Of a stretch of DNA of 18,853 nucleotides, positions 6,966 through 13,335 are shown one piece after another; the first letter of the stretch is position 1, and every line of letters begins with the position of its first letter. The notes under the pieces are model-generated. The model was given only the letters and a program-made list of their open reading frames with translations. It was not told the origin of the DNA and ran no database searches. This DNA is from Bacteroidaceae bacterium (GTDB lineage Bacteria > Bacteroidota > Bacteroidia > Bacteroidales > Bacteroidaceae). The position numbers and the translations under genes were made by a program. The stretch spans positions 1-18,853 of the forward strand of contig JAEDIG010000038.1 in assembly GCA_016292545.1 (NCBI GenBank). Reading direction: 5' to 3'.

Positions 6966-7347
6966 CTGTCATTTCTTTTGTAATCCCAAGCCCCACGAAC
7001 AGATCAGGTTTAACCTATATGTAACAAGAAGGGATGGGACTTCATATCTGCCCATCCTCAGCTCAGGTGTCTGGAAAAACCTTTGAAACGAATGGATTCG
7101 AATACGACGAGCCCCATCCTTGCGCTTTGATATATAAAGGCACAGTACGGGGCTGCACCAATAACAATCAAACATCAAGGAAGGGCATATCATACTTATA
7201 TCCATTGTTTCAGGTATGCTTGCAGTTTTCCAGACTTCGAGCATGAAACGGATAAAGCAAAAATATGCCTTCTTGGCCAACTGGCTATTCTCTGGTTTTA
7301 CACAGAGCCTCCAGTCAACGTTACAAAGTTAGCGTTTTTCTTTCTAT
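6966..7347. other. about 380 bp without a confident gene inside the accessory operon
   Basis: The only minus-strand frame of note runs from a TTG at 7280, or an ATG at 7244, to 6969 (103 or 91 residues). Its composition (many Cys, Trp, Ile; no clear fold) does not convince me. The stretch contains a GGATGGG/CCCATCC hairpin (arms 7032-7038 and 7051-7057), a CGAAT-GG-ATTCG inverted repeat (7089-7100) and a possible promoter -7 box at 7324-7331. It could be a structured leader or intra-operon RNA, or a decayed gene. Confidence 0.35.
7324..7331 (-). promoter_or_regulatory. possible internal promoter -7 element
   Basis: TAACTTTG on the minus strand fits the Bacteroidota -7 consensus TAnnTTTG. No TTTG is present at the expected -33 distance, so this is weak. 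If real, it would give the 72-residue protein, peptidase and membrane protein their own transcript with a leader of about 360 nt. Confidence 0.3.
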
Positions 7348-7644
7348 TCAGAGTCGCTCGAGCATGATAGTTGAAAATGTTCTCGGCTTTTTAACATTCC
7401 TGTCGGAAGAAATGAACGATTTGACACTTATGATTCTCTCGGGATGTCCGAGACAGGCTCCTAATGCCAGCAATACAGATTGTCTTCTTCTTATCGTGTT
7501 GCTGAATGCTATAAAAAAATACACGGTTTTCGGAATCAATGCTACTCTCTTCCTTGGAACCGTCAGTATGGCGTAACCTCCATCCCCGACTTCAGGTTTA
7601 ATGATAAGGCTCATCAACCCTCTGCGCGATTCTTCATTTTGCAT
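7348..7644 (-). CDS. 98-residue protein of unknown function
   Basis: The ATG at 7644 lies inside the last codons of the YaaW-like gene (11-bp overlap), as expected for coupled translation, and the frame runs to 7348. The Met at residue 11 (7614) is an alternative. Ile-Ile-Lys-Pro-Glu-Val-Gly-Asp-Gly-Gly-Tyr-Ala-Ile-Leu-Thr-Val-Pro suggests beta strands. The second half, Arg-Arg-Arg-Gln-Ser-Val-Leu-Leu-Ala-Leu-Gly-Ala, suggests a helix, and the C-terminus is basic. No signal peptide is seen. I do not recognise the family. The overlap, orientation and A+T character support a real gene. The lack of a recognised domain keeps confidence moderate. Confidence 0.5.
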   Translation of the reverse strand: MQNEESRRGLMSLIIKPEVGDGGYAILTVPRKRVALIPKTVYFFIAFSNTIRRRQSVLLALGACLGHPERIISVKSFISSDRNVKKPRTFSTIMLERL

Positions 7645-8446
7645 TCAAGTTCCGTTGGTTATATTCCTCACGCAAGACTCCAATCAGCAAAACGCTTGGT
7701 GCGGTAACTCGAAAGGCGGGACCTGTCACCATTCGGGTTAAATCGGAAATGGTCCATAAACCTAAGACAACTTGAACACCGGGAATAATGTATCCTGCGG
7801 CTTTTTTTAGCAGTTGACTGGCACCTGCTTTTACAACAGGGGCGAATCCACCTGCAACAGCCGCTCCTTTTAATGTGTCCCAGCCAAGCTGTTGAATATA
7901 GCTGTCTGCAGAACAAGACCCATGAGAGATAAAGGTATGATAGGCCTTCAGGCGTGTTGAAGGGTTGTTTACCAGCTCCTTGACGCAATCCTTTTTCTCA
8001 TCCATACCCATATCACTATTCACCTTGACACCAAAGTCTTCCAGAACATCATCAATGGCTTCTTCTTTGTATTTGTCGATTGAATCGAAAATGACACTGC
8101 GTAACAGCTCAAATTCAATTGCAGCAACAGTATCCGTTTTTTTATAGCGGATGTCTTGTTTATCGCATACGTCGGTAAGTATCTCCCTATATGAAACACC
8201 GTTTCCCCTGAAGAAATTCACGATAGAATCACCACCATAGAGCTGAAGTTCATGAATGATTTCGTTGACACAATCATGCAGTTTGTCGGGATAATGATTG
8301 ACAAACTCACGTTTATCTGCCAATTTCTGGGTTCTGCGTTTTTCCCCATCTTTTATGTCATAGACAAGGATGTCTGCCAATTTCTTCAGTCCCTCATTGG
8401 GGACTTCCTTGAGAAATTCAAGGTCAAGATCTACTTTTATGCTCAT
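7634..8446 (-). CDS. YaaW/UPF0174 (DUF3944-like) family protein
   Basis: A 270-residue protein whose layout follows E. coli YaaW. The N-terminus has Asp-Leu-Asp-Leu-Glu-Phe-Leu (the DUF3944-type start). Leu-Tyr-Gly-Gly-Asp-Ser-Ile-Val-Asn follows at 69-77, with Arg-Gly-Asn-Gly-Val-Ser-Tyr-Arg-Glu-Ile-Leu at 80-90 and Asp-Val-Cys at 92-94. A Gly/Ala-rich hydrophobic region (193-233) precedes Gly-Pro-Ala-Phe-Arg-Val-Thr-Ala-Pro (242-250). Function of this family is unknown. The hydrophobic C-terminal part looks able to associate with or insert in a membrane. The protein is slightly longer than YaaW owing to a central insert at about 100-165. It lies 6 bp after the coiled-coil gene and overlaps the 98-residue gene. 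Confidence 0.8.
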   Translation of the reverse strand: MSIKVDLDLEFLKEVPNEGLKKLADILVYDIKDGEKRRTQKLADKREFVNHYPDKLHDCVNEIIHELQLYGGDSIVNFFRGNGVSYREILTDVCDKQDIRYKKTDTVAAIEFELLRSVIFDSIDKYKEEAIDDVLEDFGVKVNSDMGMDEKKDCVKELVNNPSTRLKAYHTFISHGSCSADSYIQQLGWDTLKGAAVAGGFAPVVKAGASQLLKKAAGYIIPGVQVVLGLWTISDLTRMVTGPAFRVTAPSVLLIGVLREEYNQRNLNAK

Positions 8447-8452
8447 AATACA

Positions 8453-8980
8453 TTATAGATTAAATAATTGTTTCATGCGTTCTTCCAGTTCTTTCAGCTT
8501 GTTGTCATGATTCTCAAGCTTTTTCAGAATGTCTTCATGGCTTTTAAGTTGCTGTATTATCTCTTTTAGTTCGTTTTTAATACGCTCGTCCTCCGGTGAA
8601 TCAGAAAGCATGGCAATCTGGCCGCTCAGGTCATTGATGACCTTGCGATAGGAAGCCATGTTATGAATGCTTATGGAGAACAGATAGTTGATGACTGCCA
8701 CCAGTTTCTTCTGGTTCTCAAATGCTTTCTTTTGGGATTCTGTCAGGCTTATCAGGGCATTGCTCATGTCGATGCAGGCTTGCTGGAGATGATTCACCGC
8801 CTCTGTATTGAAGAGGCCGGTTTTTTCTTGGGCTGCACCGCACGATGTCTTCAATGCAAGTTTGGCTTTCCTTTCCGCCTTGACAATCGCTTCTGCGTAT
8901 TCATCCTTAACTTTGATAATGTTTGTAAGTTCATGGACTTTACTTTCTATATCATCTGGTGTATATTCGTTGGTGGTCAT
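8453..8980 (-). CDS. coiled-coil protein of unknown function
   Basis: A 175-residue, almost entirely helical protein that I do not recognise. The last 45 residues (about 131-173) form a heptad-like Leu/Ile pattern with charged residues, a likely coiled coil. An earlier helical part (about 60-115) contains a short hydrophobic patch (Ile-Asn-Tyr-Leu-Phe-Ser-Ile-Ser-Ile). There is no signal peptide and no clear membrane span. The start overlaps the stop of the 528-residue gene by four bases (ATGA), so the two products are probably made in fixed ratio and may bind each other. Start choice is clear because no other Met fits the overlap. Confidence 0.7.
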   Translation of the reverse strand: MTTNEYTPDDIESKVHELTNIIKVKDEYAEAIVKAERKAKLALKTSCGAAQEKTGLFNTEAVNHLQQACIDMSNALISLTESQKKAFENQKKLVAVINYLFSISIHNMASYRKVINDLSGQIAMLSDSPEDERIKNELKEIIQQLKSHEDILKKLENHDNKLKELEERMKQLFNL

Positions 8981-10563
8981 GATAAAAGTTTTTGTATTTC
9001 GTTAAAAATCTGAGGATTTGATTTCCTGATGTCAGTCAGGCCTCTATCTATTTCCTTGTTGGACATGTATATGTCATCCATTGACTCAATCATGGTTGGG
9101 ACAGAAACTCTTACCAGGTCAACAAGTTCTTCTGTTGCCTTGGTGGCATCAATCTCAGCAATCTGTTGCTCGCCTTGCTTGTAGTACAATTTGGCGTTTG
9201 TCAAGGCCAGTTGGCTTGAGAGCATACTTTGAAGATGCCTTACTTCCTTCCATCGTTCATATCCCATTTTTGCATCAGCATAGACGGCCATGGAAAATCT
9301 TCCAACCCCCGCGATGTTCACTCTGAGGAGTAGTTGTTTTGCAAACTGCCCGGGATTCGCGCCTGATAGCATCATAGCCCTAACGGTTGCATCGGCTATG
9401 TCAATGGCTGTAAAAGTGCCTGTTGATATTGTAAGCATTCTCACGAGCGTTCTATTATTCGCTTTTGGAAGGATGTCCTTCCAGGGAAGCGTATAAACCT
9501 TTTTGTAATCATTCCAACTTTTCAGTCCTGCATTCTTGACGCTTCGGATCAACCGGCTCACCAGGTAATATGACCGGATGACGCATTCGTTCAAAACAAC
9601 GGGGAGCGTCTGTCTTCCGATTTCATATCCGACCCCGATTTCCGCTCTTAGGTCAAATTTCAAAATATTTTCAGGGACAATCCTCCCTTCAGTATCATGC
9701 GCTGCAAACAAGGTGCCATTGAATAGTTTGCTAATCCATTTTGAGAAGGCATTGATGTTATCTTTGTTTTGAAAAATAGGTAGCGAGGACAACTCCTTGA
9801 GCAGTGAAACGACAGGTCCAGGCAATCCAGTGCCATATTTTCCCATGTAAATGGAACTGCTGGAGCCTGCCATGTCACTCACCATGTGAAATAGCCATCT
9901 GGTGAATCCTAGAGAAATTTTACTTGTAAAGTAATTTCCTATCAGCTCGCCATCTGGGACGGGGTATGAAATAAATGTGCCTTGTGGCAGTGGAGAATCT
10001 GGCGTTGTCAGCGAACTCGCCTTTGTCCCATACACCCTTCCTGTGAATTGGGTTAGCATCGAGAAGAAGAGTCCAACAAGTGTAGGATGATGGCTAAAAT
10101 CATTCAGATGATGAAAACGTCCCCCGCCAAATTTGTCGGTGACCAAATCAGCTGCAATCGGATTGTTTCTTTCAAGAAACGAAACGGCCCCGGAAAGGTC
10201 GTTGCCTTCGTACCCCTGCTTTTTGGCAACCCATTTGACAAATCCTTCAACCTTTTCCTTCCCCCATTCCGTACCTCTGTCTAGTGAGAACTCGCCCACG
10301 AAAACAGCATCAAGACAGCCTGCAAGAATGCCAGATGCGATGGACATTGCATAATCAACAGCAGAAAGGTCTGCTGTTAATGATGATATCGTATCTTCGA
10401 TGCCCTTGATTCTATGTTCCCCTTCATTTAAAAAGCCATCAACAAGTTCTATTCTCTCCTTAAAAACGGACGAAACATCTGTTGCAGTCTGTATTTCCAT
10501 GGAATACTCGACTGTCAGACTTTCGCTCTTTTGGGTTATATTGAATAGGTTCGTATTTGTCAT
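8977..10563 (-). CDS. 528-residue protein of an unnamed family, first gene of the accessory operon
   Basis: I cannot assign a named domain. The N-terminal part (about 30-70) is helical and charged. Residues 72-92 (Ala-Met-Ser-Ile-Ala-Ser-Gly-Ile-Leu-Ala-Gly) are hydrophobic and lead into Gly-Glu-Phe-Ser-Leu-Asp-Arg-Gly. A striking His-His-Leu-Asn-Asp-Phe-Ser-His-His-Pro-Thr follows at 151-161, then a hydrophobic stretch and Gly-Thr. Mid-protein Asp-Met-Ala-Gly-Ser-Ser-Ser-Ser and Gly-Leu-Pro-Gly-Pro motifs and a C-terminal helical tail complete it. From memory, similar uncharacterised proteins with the same His-rich motif occur in gut Firmicutes, which would fit horizontal transfer. I cannot verify that. 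It starts an operon behind its own promoter with operator-like repeats. Confidence 0.75.
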   Translation of the reverse strand: MTNTNLFNITQKSESLTVEYSMEIQTATDVSSVFKERIELVDGFLNEGEHRIKGIEDTISSLTADLSAVDYAMSIASGILAGCLDAVFVGEFSLDRGTEWGKEKVEGFVKWVAKKQGYEGNDLSGAVSFLERNNPIAADLVTDKFGGGRFHHLNDFSHHPTLVGLFFSMLTQFTGRVYGTKASSLTTPDSPLPQGTFISYPVPDGELIGNYFTSKISLGFTRWLFHMVSDMAGSSSSIYMGKYGTGLPGPVVSLLKELSSLPIFQNKDNINAFSKWISKLFNGTLFAAHDTEGRIVPENILKFDLRAEIGVGYEIGRQTLPVVLNECVIRSYYLVSRLIRSVKNAGLKSWNDYKKVYTLPWKDILPKANNRTLVRMLTISTGTFTAIDIADATVRAMMLSGANPGQFAKQLLLRVNIAGVGRFSMAVYADAKMGYERWKEVRHLQSMLSSQLALTNAKLYYKQGEQQIAEIDATKATEELVDLVRVSVPTMIESMDDIYMSNKEIDRGLTDIRKSNPQIFNEIQKLLS

Positions 10564-10592
10564 TATATGATGTTTGTTACTTCAATGCGCTG

Positions 10593-10631
10593 CAAATATA
10601 CGAATAATCCTAGACAGGATTTGTCTGACAA
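10593..10631 (-). promoter_or_regulatory. promoter -7 box with two adjacent inverted repeats
   Basis: TATATTTG on the minus strand (10600-10593) fits the -7 consensus, 29 bp before the start codon at 10563. Directly upstream, where the -33 box would lie, are two abutting inverted repeats: ATCCT-AGAC-AGGAT (10607-10620) and TTGTC-T-GACAA (10621-10631). No good TTTG is present. Repressor or activator binding sites are a fair guess. No regulator gene is seen nearby. Confidence 0.5.
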
Positions 10632-10685
10632 TCGAAGATTTCCTTTTTTTACTCAAAAAAGCGTGGCTGATTCGTTACTGTCACA

Positions 10686-12251
10686 TTATACTATCGCCTC
10701 TATCAACGTACGTCCCTTCAGCACCACTGGTGGCAGCAGGCCCGACTTCTTTGTCTTGTTGAAGCAGAAGCTGAGGAGATAGCCTTGCTGCAGGTCGAAG
10801 TATTCAAGATAACGGCACAGTTGTTCCTCCCCACGCTCATTGTAAGCGTTGCCCCGCCATATCTTCAGTTCTACAACGTACTGTTTGCCGAGGTAATCAA
10901 CCACTACGTCCATTCGGTCGAGGTCACGCGTCTGCTCTTCGATGTGGTAGCTGCCTATACCATTGATGACAGGGCGCAGGTAGGTGAGGAACACTTTGCG
11001 TGCATCGTTCTCTATGAATTCGGTGTCATGATCCATCTTGTAGGTCTGGTTCATGTGAACGACAAAACGCTCCATGAGGTGAGCCATATCTATGATGCCG
11101 TCCTTGATGAACTGGTTCTTGTCTGCCATTCCCTGTTGGAATAAAAACGAATTCTCTTCTTCGCTGAGAAACAGGTTGTAAAGTCGCGTTTCCATGATTC
11201 TGCATGCCACGGCTATCTTGCCGTCCTTATTGACAATGTAGTTAAACATGGATGCCATCTGGATATACTTTTCGTCAGGATTATATGACTTCGCTTTTCC
11301 TGAAAAGAGCATGCCCTTGATTGTCAGCTTCAGTTCTGGATACTCATCCAGCTTCTTCATCATATTGTCAAAGAGGGTGTTGCGCTCCATCAATATTGCA
11401 TTTACGGCTTTTAGGACTCCTTCTTTGTCCCACGAAAACTGTTCTGCATCTATAATCTGACAGATACGGCTCACAAGGAACGGATAGCCAGAGGTATAGT
11501 CGCGAATCATCTGGGCCACCTCCTTTTCATCAAACTCCAATCCATGGTCGGCTTTGTATTCAGCAAGCATTCCTGCTATGCCATCAGCTGAAAGACTCAT
11601 ATCAACATCAAAAGGAACGGCAATATTCCAAGGACTATTGTATTGGTGCTGTTCCTTAGGGCGCATCTTCAGTTTTAGGTTCTTGATGTCGTAAACACCG
11701 GCAAGGATGACGGATTGGAATGTGGGAACGACATTTTTTCTTAGGTACATTCCCCGAAGAAGGCCTAAGAATTTTATGAAAGACACATGATTACCAGCTT
11801 GGTCCACTTCATCGACAAGAAGCACTAAAGGTTTCTTGTTGCGGTGACAAATTGTGCTGATGAAATCAGCCAATTCCATCTCTGAGCATCTCTGTCTATG
11901 TGTGTCGTAGAAAGACTTGATTTCATTTCCAACCTCTTCGTCAAGCCCTTCTAAAGGTACCCATTTAAACTGTTGCACCAAGAGCCACACAAACATAGAA
12001 TATAGCTTCTTTTCATCAGCAAAGGTGGAATCGGAAATGCCTTCAAAGCTAATCTGGAAGATACAATATTTATCAGTGAGACGGTTGCTGATAGCCTCCA
12101 ATGTGGTAGTCTTGCCATATTGTCTGCCTCGGTTGATGCAAAAATAGTCACCCTTGGCAACCATCTTGCGGATGATTTCCAGACGCTCAGTGATGTCCAC
12201 CATATAATGTTTGTTCGGGCGACAGGTTCCCGCAGTATTGAATGCTTTCAT
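10686..12251 (-). CDS. AAA-like ATPase with C-terminal PD-(D/E)XK nuclease-type domain
   Basis: A 521-residue protein of a type abundant in Bacteroidales. It opens with Lys-His-Tyr-Met-Val-Asp-Ile, then a Walker A loop Gly-Arg-Gln-Tyr-Gly-Lys-Thr-Thr at 42-49. A Walker B strand Pro-Leu-Val-Leu-Leu-Val-Asp-Glu-Val-Asp follows at 141-150. The C-terminus carries Asp448 and Glu461-Leu-Lys463, the PD-(D/E)XK nuclease signature, in the usual position (AAA-ATPase_like plus PDDEXK_9). Such proteins are expanded and often sit in variable loci. A selfish or defence role has been suggested but is not established. Both active sites look intact. It has its own promoter and is separated from the next operon by 122 bp. 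Confidence 0.85.
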   Translation of the reverse strand: MKAFNTAGTCRPNKHYMVDITERLEIIRKMVAKGDYFCINRGRQYGKTTTLEAISNRLTDKYCIFQISFEGISDSTFADEKKLYSMFVWLLVQQFKWVPLEGLDEEVGNEIKSFYDTHRQRCSEMELADFISTICHRNKKPLVLLVDEVDQAGNHVSFIKFLGLLRGMYLRKNVVPTFQSVILAGVYDIKNLKLKMRPKEQHQYNSPWNIAVPFDVDMSLSADGIAGMLAEYKADHGLEFDEKEVAQMIRDYTSGYPFLVSRICQIIDAEQFSWDKEGVLKAVNAILMERNTLFDNMMKKLDEYPELKLTIKGMLFSGKAKSYNPDEKYIQMASMFNYIVNKDGKIAVACRIMETRLYNLFLSEEENSFLFQQGMADKNQFIKDGIIDMAHLMERFVVHMNQTYKMDHDTEFIENDARKVFLTYLRPVINGIGSYHIEEQTRDLDRMDVVVDYLGKQYVVELKIWRGNAYNERGEEQLCRYLEYFDLQQGYLLSFCFNKTKKSGLLPPVVLKGRTLIEAIV

Positions 12252-12288
12252 GTCTATATTGATGAAATGTGTATAACCTTTTGCCTTG

Positions 12289-12319
12289 CAAAATTACACA
12301 ATATAGTTGAATGTTGCAA
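12289..12319 (-). promoter_or_regulatory. promoter of the ATPase/nuclease gene
   Basis: On the minus strand TTG (12319-12317), 20 bp, then TAATTTTG (12296-12289) fits the Bacteroidota promoter consensus. The start codon at 12251 lies about 37 bp downstream of the -7 box. Confidence 0.55.
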
Positions 12320-12438
12320 CAAAACACCCAATTTATTACGACCTGTTATCCTGCTTCGCCCAGAATTATCAAATTTGGTGTGAATTTGGCAAACAGCACA
12401 ACCTGTCGCCCTTACTTGGTCTTGTGTGGCGCACTCCG

Positions 12439-12463
12439 GGGCGCAGAACGTCCACCTTCTTTC
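12439..12463 (+). repeat. diverged second copy of the intergenic repeat arm
   Basis: GGGCGCAGAACG here is identical to 4897-4908, and the next 13 bases match at 10 positions. A further partial match (AGTTAC-AAT) follows in both copies. Here it directly precedes a decayed ATPase fragment. Confidence 0.45.
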
Positions 12464-12467
12464 GCTG

Positions 12468-12626
12468 AACAGTTACCAATGCAAGATAGAGGATTGCCTA
12501 AAGAGTGACTCAGGCGGAATGCCAATAGTTGACGGTGCCCGGCAAGTGGGTAAGTCGCGCCTCGATCATTCAAGTAAACTTGATGGCTCTCGGCTTGGCG
12601 TCGGTTGCCCCTTCGGGGCGTGCTAA
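12468..12626 (+). pseudogene. decayed N-terminal fragment of an AAA_14/DUF4143-type P-loop ATPase
   Basis: The plus-strand frame reads about 53 codons to a stop at 12626. It includes Lys-Ile-Glu-Asp-Cys-Leu-Lys-Ser-Asp-Ser and then Ile-Val-Asp-Gly-Ala-Arg-Gln-Val-Gly-Lys-Ser, the characteristic P-loop start of AAA_14/DUF4143 ATPases. After the Lys-Ser the sequence no longer resembles the family. Small inverted repeats follow (12570-12583; 12607-12619 with a TTCG tetraloop). The rest of the gene (about 300 more codons) is missing. This appears to be a remnant, oriented opposite to the intact ATPase/nuclease gene. Confidence 0.6.
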
Positions 12627-12674
12627 TACGCTCATTCTGGGCGGAATTGTACCCAACGAAAGTTGAATCAAAAA

Positions 12675-12785
12675 ATGTATGAAACGAAAAGACCCGTTGA
12701 AGAATCTTACGAATCAGATAAACGCAAACGTATCGTCTGTGACGATGAACTCCCTAAATGGAACTATCTTATCAGATGCGTTTGA
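12675..12785 (+). CDS. possible 36-residue peptide, very uncertain
   Basis: An ATG at 12675 opens a 36-codon frame ending TGA at 12785. It is strongly charged (Lys-Arg-Lys-Arg, Asp-Asp-Glu) with a Pro-Lys-Trp-Asn-Tyr-Leu-Ile end. I recognise nothing. It could equally be a leftover of a decayed gene. It is noted because the surrounding 800 bp hold no other frame that looks coding. Confidence 0.15.
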   Translation: MYETKRPVEESYESDKRKRIVCDDELPKWNYLIRCV

Positions 12786-12926
12786 CCGCAGAATCTGCGG
12801 AAGTTATTTTTTGCACATTACTAAACTCTAGAGTGCGAAGGCTATCGCATTTCTTGTTTCGTGTGGATTGTGTACGTGTTCATGTGTGGACTGTGTATGT
12901 GATTCCATCAGAACGGTCGTTCATGT

Positions 12927-13014
12927 CACGTGCTCCGAACGGAAGACGCGTGTGCTCCGAACGGAAGACGCGTGTGCTCCGAACGGAGGACGCACGAGCT
13001 CCGAACGGAGAACG
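12927..13014 (+). repeat. four tandem copies of a 22-bp unit
   Basis: Units at 12927-12948, 12949-12970, 12971-12992 and 12993-13014 share the core GCTCCGAACGGA followed by (A/G)GACG or GAACG. Two of the units contain the short palindrome CTCCG-AA-CGGAG. Units 1 to 3 differ by one to a few bases and unit 4 is the most diverged. As 22 is not a multiple of three, the array is unlikely to be coding. There are no spacers, so it is not CRISPR. Confidence 0.85.
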
Positions 13015-13098
13015 ATGAAATGCCAGAGGGAGTATAGCTATAAATGGCAGGCTCTCATGGGTGTTATGAACCAGGTGCCAGATAATAGCCTTATAACC

Positions 13099-13127
13099 TA
13101 TTGAGCCCACTTTAAGTGGGCTCAATA
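13099..13127. repeat. perfect 29-nt palindrome (14-bp arms)
   Basis: The arms TATTGAGCCCACTT and AAGTGGGCTCAATA are exact inverse complements around a single central T. The structure ends the truncated ATPase frame, whose stop codon (13122-13124) lies in its right arm. There is no long T run on either side, so a simple terminator is not certain. An insertion scar or protein-binding site is also possible. Confidence 0.75.
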
Positions 13128-13277
13128 ACTGACATAAACAAGGGTGTCGTACTCCTGTTCGCCAAACTCCTTGATGATATATGTCTTGCCCACTTGTCGT
13201 GCGCCATACATCATCAGAGGCTTGCGCATATCCGACTGTTTCCACTTTTTCAGTTCATCATATATAAATCTCTTCAT
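13122..13277 (-). pseudogene. truncated AAA_14/DUF4143-type ATPase, N-terminal 51 codons
   Basis: From the ATG at 13277 the frame reads Met-Lys-Arg-Phe-Ile-Tyr-Asp-Glu-Leu-Lys-Lys-Trp-Lys, then Met-Tyr-Gly-Ala-Arg-Gln-Val-Gly-Lys-Thr, then Phe-Gly-Glu-Gln-Glu-Tyr. This is a faithful start of an AAA_14 ATPase (normally about 400 residues, with a C-terminal DUF4143 domain). It stops at 13122 exactly in a perfect palindrome, after Leu-Val-Tyr-Val-Ser-Tyr. The remaining sevenths of the gene are absent. The retained part shows no frameshift, so truncation is probably recent or caused by an insertion/deletion at the palindrome. Its upstream region keeps paired repeats. Confidence 0.75.
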
Positions 13278-13278
13278 G

Positions 13279-13335
13279 CTCTACACCTTTATAAGGGAAT
13301 AATTGATATATCACCACACATTTATGAGGGAATGA
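13279..13335 (-). promoter_or_regulatory. pair of 24-bp direct repeats upstream of the truncated ATPase
   Basis: 13279-13302 and 13312-13335 agree at 19 of 24 positions, with conserved ACAC, TTTAT and AGGGAAT. The copies are spaced 33 bp apart, about three helical turns. Position just upstream of the start codon suggests operator sites for a DNA-binding protein. I see no clear -7 box here. Confidence 0.4.

Noticed and set aside
4990..10563. Phage or transposon origin for the operon
   Set aside because: No integrase, transposase, capsid or replication gene and no clear terminal repeats at the operon itself. Only the distant 17-bp repeats hint at mobility.
12927..13014. CRISPR array
   Set aside because: The 22-bp units are directly adjacent with no spacers and no cas genes are present.
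12880..13245. 121-codon minus frame through the tandem repeat
   Set aside because: The 22-bp period shifts the frame between units and the frame overlaps the truncated ATPase in another phase.
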